Source: Pseudomonadota bacterium (GTDB lineage: Bacteria > Pseudomonadota > Alphaproteobacteria > Acetobacterales > Acetobacteraceae). From it: a stretch of 64,000 nucleotides of DNA. The translations under genes were made by a program, and so were the position numbers. Below, in pieces: positions 13,026 through 24,290 of this stretch. The stretch's first letter is position 1. The number at the start of each line of letters is the position of its first letter. The DNA lies in NCBI GenBank assembly GCA_021845595.1, contig JAJZVV010000003.1, forward strand, positions 124,001 through 188,000. The letters run 5' to 3'. The notes beneath the pieces were generated by a model that was given only the letters and a program-made list of their open reading frames with translations, searched no databases and was not told the origin of the DNA.

Positions 13026-15083
13026 ATGGCGAAGGTCACAGTCGACGGCGTCGAGGTCGAGGTTCCGAACGGTGCTTCGGTGCTGCAGGCGTGCGAACTC
13101 GCGGGCCGGGAGATACCGCGCTTCTGCTATCACGAACGCCTTTCGGTCGCCGGCAACTGCCGCATGTGCCTCGTCGAGATCGAAAAGAATCCGAAGCCCG
13201 TTGCCTCGTGCGCTTTTCCGGTCGCGGACGGCATGGTGGTGAAGACCGACAGCCCCATGGTGCGCCAGTCCCGCCGCGGGGTGATGGAATTCCTGCTGAT
13301 CAACCATCCGCTGGACTGCCCGATATGCGATCAGGGCGGCGAATGCGATCTGCAGGACCAGTCCATGGCGTACGGCATGGACCATTCGCGCTACCACGAG
13401 AACAAGCGCGCGGTGAAGGACAAGGATCTCGGCCCGCTGGTGAAGACGGTGATGACGCGCTGCATCCAGTGCACGCGGTGCATCCGCTTCGCCCAGGAGA
13501 TCGCCGGGGTGCCCGAACTCGGCGCCACCGCGCGCGGCGAGAACATGGAGATCGGCACCTATGTCGAGAAGGCGCTGAGCTCGGAGCTGTCCGGCAACCT
13601 CATCGATATCTGCCCGGTCGGAGCGCTGACGTCGAAGCCGTATGCGTTCGTCGCGCGGCCTTGGGAGCTGACCAAGACGGACAGCATCGACGTGCTCGAC
13701 GCGGTGGGGACGAATATCCGCATCGATGCCCGTGGCTCCGAAGTGCTGCGCATTCTGCCCCGGCTGAACGAGGACGTGAACGAGGAGTGGCTCGCCGACA
13801 AGGCGCGGTTTTCCCTCGACGGCCTGAAGCGCCGCCGGCTCGATCGCCCATGGCTGCGGCGCGATGGGAAGCTCGTCGCCGTCTCCTGGCAGGAGGCTTT
13901 CGCGGCGATCGCACAGCGGCTCCAGGGCCTGAGCGGCGCGCGCATCGGCGCCATCGCGGGTGATCTCGCCGATGCGGAGAGCATGGTCGCGCTGAAAGAC
14001 CTGATGACGGGGCTCGGCTCGCCCAATCTCGATTGCCGCCAGCGCGGTGAGAAGCTGGAGGCAACGCGGCGCGACTTCTACTGCTTCAACACCACCATCG
14101 CCGGCATCGAGGAGACCGACGCGCTGCTGCTCGTCGGCACCAATCCGCGGCACGAGGCGCCGGTCCTGAACGCGCGCATCCGCAAGCGCGTTCTGGCCGG
14201 CAGCCTGCCGATCGCTGCCATTGGCGCGGCTGCTGATCTGACCTATGGCGCCGAGTGGATCGGCGACGGGCCTGCGGCGCTTCGCGCGCTGCTGGCCGGA
14301 ACGCATGGGTTCTCGTCGGTCCTGTCGGCGGCAAAGCGGCCGATGGTGATCCTCGGTCAGGGCGCGGTGGCGCGCGCGGACGGCGCCGCGGTGCTGGCCG
14401 CGGCGTGGGAGATCGCCGCGCGGTTCGGCATGCTCGGCGCGGACTGGCACGGGTTCAACATGCTCCACAGCGCCGCGGCGCGCGTGGGTGCGCTCGATCT
14501 CGGGTTTCTGCCTGGCCCGCAGGGCAAGGATGTGGCGGCGATGCTCGGCGGCGGCGTCGACCTGCTGTGGCTGCTCGGCGCTGATGAAATCGACACGGAC
14601 GCGATCGGCGCCGGCACCTTCGTCGTCTATCAGGGCCACCATGGCGATGCCGGCGCGGCGCGGGCCGACGTCATTCTCCCCGGCGCCGCCTACACCGAGA
14701 AGAGCGCAACCTACGTCAATACCGAGGGCCGCGCGCAACGCACCGCCGCCGCCCTCCATCCGCCGGGCGAGGCCCGCGAGGACTGGAAAATCCTGCGCGC
14801 CTTCAGCGACGTCATCGGACGGCGTCTGCCCTACGACGACCTCGATGCCGTGCGCCAGCGGCTTGGCGAGGCGCACCCGGTGTTCACGCGGACGGATACG
14901 GTGCCGCGGCTGGCCTGCACCGACATGACGGGGCCCGCGGGCGACAGCGGCGGCCTGAGTGATGCGCCGTTCGTGCCGTTCCTCGCCGACTACTACCGCA
15001 CCGACCCGATCAGCCGCACCAGCCCGACCATGGCGGAATGCGCCAGGACGTTCGGGCCGGCGCTCATGCAGGCGGCGGAATAG
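13026..15083 (+). CDS. nuoG: NADH-quinone oxidoreductase subunit G
   Basis: NuoG is the large Fe-S subunit of the electron-input arm. Its N-terminal ferredoxin domain has CYHERLSVAGNCRMC. The His-Cys region follows (HPLDCPICDQGGECDLQD), then a 4Fe-4S motif CIQCTRCIRF, then a degenerate molybdopterin-oxidoreductase-like domain. The extra N7 cluster CxxCxxxC motif of some bacteria is not evident. Length is 685 aa, as in other alphaproteobacteria. Confidence 0.95.
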   Translation: MAKVTVDGVEVEVPNGASVLQACELAGREIPRFCYHERLSVAGNCRMCLVEIEKNPKPVASCAFPVADGMVVKTDSPMVRQSRRGVMEFLLINHPLDCPICDQGGECDLQDQSMAYGMDHSRYHENKRAVKDKDLGPLVKTVMTRCIQCTRCIRFAQEIAGVPELGATARGENMEIGTYVEKALSSELSGNLIDICPVGALTSKPYAFVARPWELTKTDSIDVLDAVGTNIRIDARGSEVLRILPRLNEDVNEEWLADKARFSLDGLKRRRLDRPWLRRDGKLVAVSWQEAFAAIAQRLQGLSGARIGAIAGDLADAESMVALKDLMTGLGSPNLDCRQRGEKLEATRRDFYCFNTTIAGIEETDALLLVGTNPRHEAPVLNARIRKRVLAGSLPIAAIGAAADLTYGAEWIGDGPAALRALLAGTHGFSSVLSAAKRPMVILGQGAVARADGAAVLAAAWEIAARFGMLGADWHGFNMLHSAAARVGALDLGFLPGPQGKDVAAMLGGGVDLLWLLGADEIDTDAIGAGTFVVYQGHHGDAGAARADVILPGAAYTEKSATYVNTEGRAQRTAAALHPPGEAREDWKILRAFSDVIGRRLPYDDLDAVRQRLGEAHPVFTRTDTVPRLACTDMTGPAGDSGGLSDAPFVPFLADYYRTDPISRTSPTMAECARTFGPALMQAAE

Positions 15084-15089
15084 ACCGCG

Positions 15090-16103
15090 ATGACCGAATT
15101 CCTCGCCACGCCCATCGGCACGCTCATCCTGCTCGTGCTCGAAACTCTAGCGATCCTGGTGCCGCTGCTGGTCTTTGTCGCCTACGCGACGTGGGCCGAA
15201 CGCAAAGTTCTGGGGGCGATGCATCTGCGGAAAGGCCCGAACGTCGTCGGGCTCTTCGGCCTGCTGCAGCCGTTCGCCGACGCACTCAAGATGCTGATGA
15301 AGGAGACGATCATCCCCGCCGGGGCGAATCGGGCGCTGTTTCTGCTCGCCCCTGTCATCACCTTCGTCCTGGCGATGATCGCGTGGGCGGTGGTGCCGGT
15401 GAATGACGGCTGGGCGGTGGCGAAGATCAACGTCGGCGTCTTGTATCTGTTCGCCATCAGCTCATTGGGTGTCTACGGCGTCATCATCGCCGGCTGGGCG
15501 AGCAATTCGAAATACGCCTTCCTCGGGGCGATGCGCAGCGCGGCGCAGATGGTGAGCTACGAAGTCTCGATCGGCTTCGTGATGGTGAGCGTGCTGCTGT
15601 GCGTAGGCAGCCTGAACCTGAACGACATCGTGCTGGCGCAGCGCCATGTCTGGTTCGTGATCCCACTGCTCCCGATGTTCCTCGTGTTCTTCATCTCGGG
15701 TCTCGCGGAGACGAACCGGTCGCCGTTCGACCTGCCGGAGGGCGAGAGCGAGATCGTCGCCGGGTTCTTCGTCGAATACAGCTCGCTGGCCTTCGGGCTG
15801 TTCTTCCTTGGCGAATACGCGAACATGTTCCTCATGAGCGCGATGACGACGATCCTCTTCCTCGGCGGCTGGTTGGCGCCGTTCGGGGTCGAGCCGTTCA
15901 CCTGGCTGCCGGGGCCGATCTGGTTCCTGCTCAAAGTGTTCGCCTGCATGTTCGTTTTCATCTGGGTCCGCGGCACACTGCCACGCTATCGCTACGACCA
16001 GCTGATGCGCCTGGGCTGGAAAGTGTTCCTGCCGCTGTCGTTGTTCTGGCTGGTGCTGACGGCGGGCGTACTCATGGCGACCGGCTGGGTGCCGCGGACA
16101 TGA
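15090..16103 (+). CDS. nuoH: NADH-quinone oxidoreductase subunit H
   Basis: NuoH is the membrane subunit that completes the quinone chamber and starts the proton path. About eight hydrophobic helices can be traced. The cytoplasmic loop [15 protein letters not shown], with its conserved acidic residues, is intact. Length is 337 aa. It begins six nt after nuoG. Confidence 0.96.
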   Translation: MTEFLATPIGTLILLVLETLAILVPLLVFVAYATWAERKVLGAMHLRKGPNVVGLFGLLQPFADALKMLMKETIIPAGANRALFLLAPVITFVLAMIAWAVVPVNDGWAVAKINVGVLYLFAISSLGVYGVIIAGWASNSKYAFLGAMRSAAQMVSYEVSIGFVMVSVLLCVGSLNLNDIVLAQRHVWFVIPLLPMFLVFFISGLAETNRSPFDLPEGESEIVAGFFVEYSSLAFGLFFLGEYANMFLMSAMTTILFLGGWLAPFGVEPFTWLPGPIWFLLKVFACMFVFIWVRGTLPRYRYDQLMRLGWKVFLPLSLFWLVLTAGVLMATGWVPRT

Positions 16104-16150
16104 TCACGCTACGCTGTCCTGTGCTGCGCGCGCGGGAAGGAGATTGATCG

Positions 16151-16639
16151 ATGGGGTTTCTGGACCGCTCGGCGCGGGGGCTGCTGCTCGGCGAGATTTG
16201 GGCCGGCCTGGTGCTGACCATGCGCTATGCCTTCAAATCCAAGGCGACGATCAACTACCCCTACGAGAAGAACCCGATCAGCCCGCGCTTCAAGGGGGAG
16301 CACGCACTGCGTCGCTACCCCAACGGCGAGGAGCGCTGCATCGCCTGCAAGCTGTGCGAGGCGGTCTGTCCGGCGCAGGCCATCACCATCGAGGCCGAGC
16401 CCCGCGCCGATGGGTCCCGCCGGACGACGCGCTACGACATCGACATGACGAAGTGCATCTATTGCGGGCTGTGCGAGGAAGCCTGCCCGGTGGATGCCAT
16501 CGTCGAAGGGCCGAACTTCGAGTTTGCGACCGAGACGCGCGAGGAACTGATGTACAACAAAGACCGGCTGCTGGCGAACGGAGACCGCTGGGAGGCGGAG
16601 ATCGCCAAGCGGCTCGAACTCGACGCGCCCTATCGGTGA
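16151..16639 (+). CDS. nuoI: NADH-quinone oxidoreductase subunit I (two 4Fe-4S)
   Basis: NuoI carries clusters N6a and N6b between NuoG and NuoB. Both eight-cysteine ferredoxin repeats are complete: [16 protein letters not shown] and [16 protein letters not shown]. Length is 162 aa. ATG 16151 follows GGAAGGAG. The N-terminal amphipathic stretch matches the alphaproteobacterial/mitochondrial type. Confidence 0.96.
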   Translation: MGFLDRSARGLLLGEIWAGLVLTMRYAFKSKATINYPYEKNPISPRFKGEHALRRYPNGEERCIACKLCEAVCPAQAITIEAEPRADGSRRTTRYDIDMTKCIYCGLCEEACPVDAIVEGPNFEFATETREELMYNKDRLLANGDRWEAEIAKRLELDAPYR

Positions 16640-16696
16640 GCGCATGAGCTTCGTGGGTCGCATGGTGGCCGGCCAGAGCCGGCGGGACGGGCAGGG

Positions 16697-17407
16697 ATGA
16701 TCGCGACGGCGGCATTCTATGTGTTTGCGGCGGTGCTGCTCGGCTCCGCGGCGCTGGTCGTGAGCGCGCGCAACCCGGTGCACTCGGTGCTGTTTCTCAT
16801 CCTCGCCTTCTTCAACGCGGCTGGGCTGTTTCTGCTGGCCGGGGCCGAGTTCCTGGCGATGATCCTGGTCATCGTCTATGTCGGCGCCGTCGCCGTGCTG
16901 TTCCTGTTCGTGGTGATGATGCTGGATATCGACTTCACGCGCATGCGCGAGGGAATTCAGCGCTACGCGCCGGTGGGCGCGACGGTGGGCGTGATCCTGC
17001 TGGTCGAGCTGGCGAGCGTGTTCGGAAGCTGGCAGCTTCTGCCGCAGTCCGCTTCGCTGCGCGGCGCCGTCGCGCCAGGCGCGGTCTCCAACACCGCCGC
17101 GCTCGGTGATCTGCTCTACACGCACAATGTTCTGCTGTTCCAGCTCGCGGGTCTGGTGCTCCTGGTGGCGATGATCGGCGCGATCGTGCTGACGCTGCGT
17201 GCGCGAAAGGCATCGCGCCGTCAGGACATTTCGCGCCAGGTCGCGCAGCGCGTCGAGGATACGCTGGTTCTGGTCAAGGTCGGGCTCGGTGCGGCGGTGA
17301 CGGAGGCGGAGTTCCAGCGTCCGCTGCCCGAACCGGCGGTCGCGGCGGCGGAGCCGCACGGGGGCGGCCACGGTCATGGCGGAACGCATGCCGCGGAGGT
17401 GCGTTAG
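16697..17407 (+). CDS. nuoJ: NADH-quinone oxidoreductase subunit J
   Basis: NuoJ is a five-helix membrane subunit near the quinone site. The conserved third helix YVGAVAVLFLFVVMML is present. It is 236 aa, longer than the core fold, because of a cytoplasmic-type tail that ends in a Gly/His-rich run with five histidines (GGGHGHGGTH preceded by PH). The stop codon is directly followed by the nuoK ATG with no gap. Confidence 0.94.
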   Translation: MIATAAFYVFAAVLLGSAALVVSARNPVHSVLFLILAFFNAAGLFLLAGAEFLAMILVIVYVGAVAVLFLFVVMMLDIDFTRMREGIQRYAPVGATVGVILLVELASVFGSWQLLPQSASLRGAVAPGAVSNTAALGDLLYTHNVLLFQLAGLVLLVAMIGAIVLTLRARKASRRQDISRQVAQRVEDTLVLVKVGLGAAVTEAEFQRPLPEPAVAAAEPHGGGHGHGGTHAAEVR

Positions 17408-17719
17408 ATGTTGCCGGTGAGCCTCGGCCACTACCTCGCCGTCAGCGCCGTTCTGCTGGTGCTCGGCGTGTTCGGCATCTTCCTGAACCGCAAGAACGTG
17501 ATCGTCATCCTGATGTCGATCGAACTGATCCTGCTGGCGGTGAACCTCAACCTCGTCGCGTTCTCGGCCACGCTCGGCGATCTGGCGGGCCAGATCTTCG
17601 CCATGTTCGTGCTGACGGTGGCGGCGGCGGAAGCGGCGATCGGCCTGGCCATCGTCGTCGTGTATTTCCGCAATCGCGGCTCGATCGAGGTCGAAGACGT
17701 CACTTTGATGAAGGGCTGA
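17408..17719 (+). CDS. nuoK: NADH-quinone oxidoreductase subunit K
   Basis: NuoK is the MrpC-like three-helix subunit. The conserved membrane glutamates are present in [13 protein letters not shown] and in [11 protein letters not shown]. Length is 103 aa, and the start abuts the nuoJ stop. Confidence 0.95.
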   Translation: MLPVSLGHYLAVSAVLLVLGVFGIFLNRKNVIVILMSIELILLAVNLNLVAFSATLGDLAGQIFAMFVLTVAAAEAAIGLAIVVVYFRNRGSIEVEDVTLMKG

Positions 17720-17766
17720 GCTGCAGTGATGCCTCCCCTGTTTCTCATGCGTGCACGGGTTTCGCG

Positions 17767-19698
17767 ATGATCTACGCCGTTGCTGTCCTCGCCCCGATCC
17801 TGGGTTCGGCCATCGCCGGGCTGCTCGGCCGCGCCATTGGCGATCGTGCGGCGCAGGCGGTGAGCATCCTCGGGATGGTCATCGCCGCGATCTGCGGCAA
17901 TATCGCCTTTGCCGAGCTGACATGGGGCGGCGCGGAGACCGGGACGGTGGACCTCGGTACCTGGATCAGCGCGGGTCCTTTCCATGTCGCCTGGGCGTTG
18001 CGCTACGACGCGCTGTCGGCCGTGATGGTTGCGATGGTGACGCTGATCTCGACGCTGATCCATATCTACAGCGTCGGCTACATGGGTCACGACGCGTATC
18101 CGACCTATCGGTTCTTCTCCTACCTGTCGCTGTTCACCTTCGCGATGCTGATGCTGGTGACGGCGGACAACCTGATCCAGCTGTTCTTCGGGTGGGAAGG
18201 TGTCGGTCTGGCGAGCTACCTGCTGATCGGCTACTGGTACGATAAGCCATCGGCCTGTGCCGCGGCGATCAAGGCGTTCCTGGTCAATCGCATCGCCGAT
18301 CTCTTCTTCGCGGTAGGGATCGCGCTGGTCTTCTTCGTCTTCGGCTCGGTTGAATTTCCGGCGATCTTTGCCGCCGTCGGGCAGCATGCCGGCGAGACCT
18401 ATACCCTGTTCGGCACCGCGTGGCCGGTGCTGGAAGTGATCGGCGTGCTGCTGTTCATCGGGGCGATGGGCAAGTCGGCGCAGATCGGCTTGCACACCTG
18501 GCTGCCGGACGCGATGGAGGGGCCGACACCTGTGTCGGCGCTCATCCACGCCGCGACGATGGTGACCGCCGGCGTCTTTCTCGTCGCGCGCATGTCGCCG
18601 CTGCTCGAATTCGCCCCGACGGCGAAAGCGTTGATCGTGATCGTCGGCGGATCGACGGCGCTGTTCGCGGCGACGGTCGGTTGCACCCAGAACGACATCA
18701 AGCGGGTGATCGCGTATTCCACCTGCTCGCAGCTCGGCTACATGTTCATCGCCGCTGGTGTCGGCGCCTACCAGGTGTCGATCTTCCACCTCATCACGCA
18801 CGCCTTCTTCAAGGCGCTGCTGTTCCTCGGCGCGGGTTCGGTGATCCACGCGATGAGCGGAGAGCAGGACATGCGGCAGATGGGGGGCATCTGGAAGAAG
18901 ATCCCGGCTACCTACGTGGTCATGTGGATCGGCAACCTGGCGCTCGCGGGCATCCCGTTCTTCGCCGGTTACTACTCGAAGGATGCGATCCTGGAGGCGA
19001 ATTTCGATGTCGGCACGGGGGTCGGTCTCTACGGATTTGTCTGCGGCGTTGCCGCGGCGTTCCTGACGGCCTTCTACTCCTGGCGTCTGCTGATCATGAC
19101 CTTCCATGGCAAGCCGCGCGCCGAGGCGAAGATCATGGCCCATGTCCACGAGAGTCCGGCGGTGATGCTGGTTCCGCTCATCGTGCTGGCGATCGGTGCG
19201 GTGTTCAGCGGCATGGGATTCCATGCGCAGTTCATCGGCGAAGGCTGGCACGAGTTCTGGCGCAATGCGATCGTGAACGCGCCGTCGAATCACGTCCTGG
19301 CCGACCTCGAACGGGTACCAGAATCGATCGCCCTGCTGCCGACTTTCATGGGTGTTCTGGGCATTGCCCTGGCCTATGTGATGTATGTGGCGGCGCCGTC
19401 GCTGCCCGGCGCGCTCACCCGGGCCTTCGGGCCGATCTATCGGTTCCTGCTCAACAAATGGTATTTCGACGAGCTCTACGATGCGGTGCTGGTCCGCCCG
19501 GCGATGGCGCTCGCGCGCTCGCTGTGGCAGGTCGGCGATGCGACCCTGATCGATGGCGTGCCGAACGGGCTCGCCTCGCTGGCGACCGACTCCTCGGCGC
19601 AAGTTGTGAAGCTGCAGACCGGGTCGATCGCGATCTACGCGTTTTCCATGCTGATCGGCCTGGTGCTGCTGGTCACGATCTACCTGCTGTTCCGGTGA
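17767..19698 (+). CDS. nuoL: NADH-quinone oxidoreductase subunit L
   Basis: NuoL is the distal antiporter-like proton-pumping subunit with the long lateral helix. Signatures include the glutamate-bearing [19 protein letters not shown], the lysine helix [18 protein letters not shown], and [12 protein letters not shown]. The C-terminal 100 residues hold the extended region and last helix. Length is 643 aa. It starts 47 nt after nuoK. Confidence 0.96.
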   Translation: MIYAVAVLAPILGSAIAGLLGRAIGDRAAQAVSILGMVIAAICGNIAFAELTWGGAETGTVDLGTWISAGPFHVAWALRYDALSAVMVAMVTLISTLIHIYSVGYMGHDAYPTYRFFSYLSLFTFAMLMLVTADNLIQLFFGWEGVGLASYLLIGYWYDKPSACAAAIKAFLVNRIADLFFAVGIALVFFVFGSVEFPAIFAAVGQHAGETYTLFGTAWPVLEVIGVLLFIGAMGKSAQIGLHTWLPDAMEGPTPVSALIHAATMVTAGVFLVARMSPLLEFAPTAKALIVIVGGSTALFAATVGCTQNDIKRVIAYSTCSQLGYMFIAAGVGAYQVSIFHLITHAFFKALLFLGAGSVIHAMSGEQDMRQMGGIWKKIPATYVVMWIGNLALAGIPFFAGYYSKDAILEANFDVGTGVGLYGFVCGVAAAFLTAFYSWRLLIMTFHGKPRAEAKIMAHVHESPAVMLVPLIVLAIGAVFSGMGFHAQFIGEGWHEFWRNAIVNAPSNHVLADLERVPESIALLPTFMGVLGIALAYVMYVAAPSLPGALTRAFGPIYRFLLNKWYFDELYDAVLVRPAMALARSLWQVGDATLIDGVPNGLASLATDSSAQVVKLQTGSIAIYAFSMLIGLVLLVTIYLLFR

Positions 19699-19702
19699 GA
19701 CC

Positions 19703-21292
19703 ATGAATCAGGTCGGCTTCCCCCTGCTGTCGTTGATCACCTTCCTGCCGCTTCTCGGCGGGGCGGTGATCATGTCGGTGCGCGGCGATGAGGCGACGGT
19801 GGCGCAGAATGCGCGCTGGACGGCGCTTTGGACGAGTCTGATCGTTCTCGGGCTCTCGCTTATCCTGTGGTGGCGCTTCGATCCGTCGGTGGCGGGGTTC
19901 CAGTTCGTGGAGAACCTGCCCTGGCTGCCGGAGTTCGGCGTCGGCTACCGCATGGGGGTCGACGGCATCAGCGTGCTGTTCGTGCTGCTGTCGACGCTGC
20001 TCACGCCCGTTTGCATCCTCGCGAGCTGGGAAGCGATCACGACGCGGGTGCGCGAGTTCATGCTCGCCTTTCTCGTCCTCGAGACGATGATGGTCGGCAT
20101 GTTCTGCGCGCTCGACTTCGTCGTTTTCTACATGTTCTTCGAGGGCGTGCTGATCCCGATGTACCTCATCATCGGGGTCTGGGGCGGCCCGCGCCGGGTC
20201 TATGCGGCGATCAAGTTCTTCCTCTACACGCTCGCCGGCTCAGTGCTCATGCTGCTGGCGCTGCTGGCAATGTGGCATTTCGCCGGCACGACGGACATGA
20301 CCGTGCTGATGCGGACCGCGTTTCCGCAGACCATGCAGTACTGGCTGTTCCTGGCCTTCCTCGCCTCGTTCGCGGTGAAGGTGCCGATGTGGCCGGTCCA
20401 TACCTGGCTGCCGGACGCGCATGTCGAGGCGCCGACGGCAGGCTCGGTCATCCTCGCGGGCGTGCTGCTGAAAATGGGCGCATACGGGTTCCTGCGCTTC
20501 TCGGTGCCGATGCTGCCGCAGGCCTCGGCCTATTTCGCGCCGCTGATGTTCACGCTCTCCGTGGTCGCCGTCATCTACACGTCGCTGGTGGCCCTGGCGC
20601 AGACGGACATGAAGAAGCTGATCGCCTATTCGTCGGTGGCACATATGGGCGTCGTCACCGTCGGCATCTTCAGCCTGAACATTCAGGGCGTCTCAGGGGC
20701 CCTGTTCCAGATGCTCTCGCACGGTGTGGTGTCCGGCGCGCTGTTCCTGTGCGTCGGCGTGATCTACGACCGCATGCACACGCGCGAGATCGCCCGCTAT
20801 GGCGGGCTCGCGGATCGGATGCCCGCCTATGCGTTGACCTTCATGCTGTTCATGATGGCCTCCGTCGGCCTGCCCGGGACCTCGGGCTTCGTCGGGGAGA
20901 TCCTGGTCGCAATCGGCGCGCTGCGGGTGAATTTCTGGCTGGCGCTGCTGTCGAGCACGGGCATGATCTTGGGCGCCGCCTACATGCTCTATCTCTATCG
21001 CCGCGTCGTCTTCGGGCGGCTGACCAAGCCGGACCTGCGCGGCATCCTCGATTTGTCGCCGCGCGAGGCGCTGGTCTTCGCGCCGCTCGTGGTGGTGACA
21101 TTGTGGATGGGCGTCTATCCATCCAGCTTCTCGCGTTTTTTCGATGCCTCGGTGGCGGCGCTCGTGCATAGCCAGCAGGCAGCGGTGGCGGCGCCGACGC
21201 GGCAGGCGCTCGCGACCATGGCGGGTGGCGGAGCGGCCGGATCAGGGAGCGGCGCGGTGCCGTGGGCCGGAAGCTCGGGGAGCGCGCGCTGA
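19703..21292 (+). CDS. nuoM: NADH-quinone oxidoreductase subunit M
   Basis: NuoM is the second antiporter-like subunit. It has about 14 helices, [17 protein letters not shown] with the conserved glutamate, and [15 protein letters not shown] with the channel lysine. Length is 529 aa. The C-terminus adds an Ala/Gly/Ser-rich tail of about 35 residues. Its stop overlaps the nuoN ATG by one base. Confidence 0.95.
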   Translation: MNQVGFPLLSLITFLPLLGGAVIMSVRGDEATVAQNARWTALWTSLIVLGLSLILWWRFDPSVAGFQFVENLPWLPEFGVGYRMGVDGISVLFVLLSTLLTPVCILASWEAITTRVREFMLAFLVLETMMVGMFCALDFVVFYMFFEGVLIPMYLIIGVWGGPRRVYAAIKFFLYTLAGSVLMLLALLAMWHFAGTTDMTVLMRTAFPQTMQYWLFLAFLASFAVKVPMWPVHTWLPDAHVEAPTAGSVILAGVLLKMGAYGFLRFSVPMLPQASAYFAPLMFTLSVVAVIYTSLVALAQTDMKKLIAYSSVAHMGVVTVGIFSLNIQGVSGALFQMLSHGVVSGALFLCVGVIYDRMHTREIARYGGLADRMPAYALTFMLFMMASVGLPGTSGFVGEILVAIGALRVNFWLALLSSTGMILGAAYMLYLYRRVVFGRLTKPDLRGILDLSPREALVFAPLVVVTLWMGVYPSSFSRFFDASVAALVHSQQAAVAAPTRQALATMAGGGAAGSGSGAVPWAGSSGSAR

Positions 21293-22713
21293 TGAACTGG
21301 ACACTGGCACTGCCGGAGATCGCGCTCGCCGTATCGGGCATGGCGATTCTTCTGTTCGGCGTGTTGCGGAAGGAGGAGAGCGGCTTCCTCGCCAGCATGC
21401 TGGCGATCGGTGCGCTGCTGCTGGCCGGCGTGCTGATGACCGCGACCGGCGCCGGGCATGCCTATGATGGCCAGTTCGTCGTCGATCCGTTCAGCGTGGC
21501 GCTGAAACTGCTCATCCTTGCCGGCGCGATCCTGGGTGTGGCGCTGTCGGTGGATTATAATCGTGCCGAGGGGATCGGCCGGTTCGAGTTCCCGGTGCTG
21601 ATCGTGATGGCCACCGTCGGCATGATGGTGATGGTCTCCGCAGCGAATCTGATGACGCTCTATCTCGGCCTCGAGCTGCAATCGCTGTCGATCTACGTGC
21701 TGGCCGCCTTCGCCCGGGAGAATCTGCGGTCCGCCGAGGCCGGACTGAAATATTTCGTTCTCGGCGCGCTCGCCTCCGGTCTGCTGCTTTACGGCATGAC
21801 GCTGGTCTACGGGTTCACCGGCACGATGGATTTCGCCCGCATCGCCACCGGGCTGGCGGACCCGATGCAGGTCTCGGCCGGGCTGATCGTTGGCGTCGTC
21901 TTCATCCTCGCCGGGCTGGCCTTCAAGATTTCCGCCGTGCCGTTCCATATGTGGACGCCGGACGTCTACGAGGGCGCGCCGACACCGGTGACGGCGTTCC
22001 TCTCCACGGCGCCGAAAGTGGCGGCGATGGGGCTGCTGCTGCGGGTGATGATCGGGCCGTTCGGCCATCTCCTGGCGCAGTGGCAGGGGCTCGTCGTCCT
22101 GGTCTCGATCGCCTCGATGCTGCTCGGCGCGCTCGGCGCCATCGGCCAGCGCAACATCAAGCGGCTGATGGCCTATTCGTCGATCGGGCACATGGGCTAC
22201 GCGCTGATCGGGCTCGCGGCGGGCACGGTCTCCGGCGTACGCGGGGTGCTGGTCTATCTCGCCGTCTACATCTTCATGAGCGCCGGCGCCTTCGCGGTCA
22301 TCCTGGCGATGCGGCGCGGTGGACGCGCGGTGGAGGGGATCGCGGATCTGGCAGGGCTCGGCCGCAGCGATCCGGCGCTGGCGATGCTGATGAGCGTGTT
22401 CATGTTCAGCATGGCCGGAATCCCGCCGCTCTCCGGCTTCTTCGGCAAGCTCTACGTGTTCCTCGCCGCCGTCCAGTCGGGCATGTGGACGCTGGCGATC
22501 ATCGGCGTGCTGACGAGCGTCGTCGGCGCATATTATTACGTGCGCATCATCAAGGTGATGTATTTCGATGCGGGCGAGACCGGGTTTGCGGTCCGACCGG
22601 CCACACTCTCGATCGTCGCGGCGGGCAGCGGGCTCGTCACCCTCCTGTTCGCGCTGTTCGCAGCGCCGGTCGTCGCCATGGCGGAGGCCGCGGCACGGGC
22701 GTTGCTGGGGTGA
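21292..22713 (+). CDS. nuoN: NADH-quinone oxidoreductase subunit N
   Basis: NuoN is the third antiporter-like subunit. It shows LGLELQSLSIYVLAAF, KISAVPFHMWTPDVYEGAP and GQRNIKRLMAYSSIGHMGY. Length is 473 aa. The start ATG 21292 is fixed by the one-base overlap with nuoM. The last four bases overlap the GTG start of birA, so the nuo transcript probably continues into birA-coaX-rnj. Confidence 0.95.
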   Translation: MNWTLALPEIALAVSGMAILLFGVLRKEESGFLASMLAIGALLLAGVLMTATGAGHAYDGQFVVDPFSVALKLLILAGAILGVALSVDYNRAEGIGRFEFPVLIVMATVGMMVMVSAANLMTLYLGLELQSLSIYVLAAFARENLRSAEAGLKYFVLGALASGLLLYGMTLVYGFTGTMDFARIATGLADPMQVSAGLIVGVVFILAGLAFKISAVPFHMWTPDVYEGAPTPVTAFLSTAPKVAAMGLLLRVMIGPFGHLLAQWQGLVVLVSIASMLLGALGAIGQRNIKRLMAYSSIGHMGYALIGLAAGTVSGVRGVLVYLAVYIFMSAGAFAVILAMRRGGRAVEGIADLAGLGRSDPALAMLMSVFMFSMAGIPPLSGFFGKLYVFLAAVQSGMWTLAIIGVLTSVVGAYYYVRIIKVMYFDAGETGFAVRPATLSIVAAGSGLVTLLFALFAAPVVAMAEAAARALLG

Positions 22714-23480
22714 GCGCGGTCCCTCCGTTCGGGGGCATCGAGATCGTCGAGCGCGTCGGCTCGACGTCGGATCTGTGCCGCGAGCGGGCCGCGGCCGGCG
22801 CGGCGGACGGGTACGCCATCCTGGCGCGGGAGCAGACGGCGGGCCGCGGCAGCCGCGGCCGCGGCTGGGTATCGGTCGCCGGCAATCTCCATCTCTCCGT
22901 TTTGCTGCGCGAGGCGGCGGCGATGGCCGAGGCCGGCGGCTACGCGCTGCTCGCCGGCCTGGCGCTGATCGAAGCGCTCGACCCGCTGCGGCCGGCGGCC
23001 GCAACGCTGACGCTGAAATGGCCGAACGACGTGCTGTGCGATGGCCGCAAGCTTGCCGGCGTGCTGATCGAAACGGCGGCCGATGCGGCCGGCCATCTCG
23101 GCTGGCTCGTGCTCGGGTTCGGCGCGAATCTGCGCCTTGCGCCGGATTTGCCGGACCGTCCTTCGATCGCGCTCGGCACCGCGGCGGCGCCGGAGCAGGT
23201 GGCGGCGGCGGTAATCGAACGCGTCGCCCATTGGCGCGCGCGGCGCCGGCGCGAGGGCTGGCCCGCGGTTCAGGCCGCCTGGAGCGCCCGGGCGCATCCG
23301 CCCGGCACACCCCTGGTCGTCGCGGCGGCCGGGGAGCGGGTGAGCGGCGCCTTTGCCGGCCTCGCCGCGGACGGCACGTTGCTGCTGGCCACACCGGGCG
23401 GCACGCGCCGGTTTTCGGCCGGCGAGGTCCTGCTTGGCTCGACGCTGCCGAACGAGGCTGGCCATGCTGCTCGTCGTTGA
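22710..23480 (+). CDS. birA: Biotin--acetyl-CoA-carboxylase ligase
   Basis: BirA activates biotin with ATP and attaches it to the carboxylase carrier protein. The catalytic core is present: STSD near the N-terminus, the biotinyl-AMP loop GRGSRGRGW, and [19 protein letters not shown] small SH3-like C-terminal domain follows. At 256 aa from GTG 22710 it lacks the DNA-binding domain of E. coli BirA, so it should be an enzyme only. It overlaps nuoN by four bases and coaX by 17. Confidence 0.92.
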   Translation: MSAVPPFGGIEIVERVGSTSDLCRERAAAGAADGYAILAREQTAGRGSRGRGWVSVAGNLHLSVLLREAAAMAEAGGYALLAGLALIEALDPLRPAAATLTLKWPNDVLCDGRKLAGVLIETAADAAGHLGWLVLGFGANLRLAPDLPDRPSIALGTAAAPEQVAAAVIERVAHWRARRRREGWPAVQAAWSARAHPPGTPLVVAAAGERVSGAFAGLAADGTLLLATPGGTRRFSAGEVLLGSTLPNEAGHAARR

Positions 23481-24273
23481 CGCCGGCAACACCAACATCG
23501 TCTTCGCCGTCCGCGAGGGTGACGGCTGGCGCGGGATCTGGCGCGTCGCCACCGATCCGCAGCGCACCTCGGACGAATACGCCGTCTGGCTGCTCGCGCT
23601 GCTCGGCCATTCCGGCCTGAAGCCGGTCGATATCGACGCCGCAGTGATCGGCACCGTGGTTCCCGCCGCGCTCTACCATCTCCGCCGCCTGTGCCGGGAT
23701 TGGTTCGAGGTCGAGCCGCTGATCGCGCGGGCGACGCTCGATTGGGGCTTCGTGATCGATGTCGAGCAGCCGAACGAGGTCGGCGCGGACCGGCTGCTGA
23801 ACGCGCTGGCCGCGCATAAGCGCTACGAGGGCCCGCTGGTGGTGATCGATTTCGGCACCGCGACGACCTTCGACGTGGTCGGGGCGGACGGCGCCTATCT
23901 CGGCGGCGCCATCGCCCCGGGCATCAATCTCTCCATCGAGGCGCTGCACCGCGCCGCCGCGCGCCTGCCGCGCATCGGCATCGGCCGGCCACAGTCGGCG
24001 ATCGGGCGGGCCACCGTGCCGGCGATGCAGTCCGGCATCTACTGGGGATATGTCGGGCTGATCGAAGGGCTGGTGGAACGGATCCGCACCGAGTTCGGGG
24101 CGCCGCTCAAGGTGATCGCCACTGGGGGTCTGGCGCCGCTGTTCGCCGAGGCGACGCCGGTGATCGAGACGATCGACCCCGACCTCACCCTCGAGGGTCT
24201 GCGGCTTCTCGCCGCGCGCAACGCGCCCCCGGTGTTCTCGCGCGGACGCCACGGCGACACCGAGCACGGATAG
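23464..24273 (+). CDS. coaX: Type III pantothenate kinase
   Basis: CoaX phosphorylates pantothenate, the first step of coenzyme A synthesis. Its ASKHA-fold motifs are DAGNTN at the N-terminus, [14 protein letters not shown], and GGAIAPGIN. Length is 269 aa. It starts 17 nt inside birA and shares its transcript. The birA-coaX-rnj order after nuoN is a recurring alphaproteobacterial arrangement. Confidence 0.94.
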   Translation: MLLVVDAGNTNIVFAVREGDGWRGIWRVATDPQRTSDEYAVWLLALLGHSGLKPVDIDAAVIGTVVPAALYHLRRLCRDWFEVEPLIARATLDWGFVIDVEQPNEVGADRLLNALAAHKRYEGPLVVIDFGTATTFDVVGADGAYLGGAIAPGINLSIEALHRAAARLPRIGIGRPQSAIGRATVPAMQSGIYWGYVGLIEGLVERIRTEFGAPLKVIATGGLAPLFAEATPVIETIDPDLTLEGLRLLAARNAPPVFSRGRHGDTEHG

Positions 24274-24290
24274 CGGATACACAGACACGC

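Noticed and set aside
21115-24288. Very long open frame (over 1000 codons) on the minus strand across nuoN, birA and coaX
   Set aside because: It is Arg/His/Gln-rich with no domains and lies opposite well-identified genes. Long antisense frames are expected in GC-rich DNA with few stop codons.
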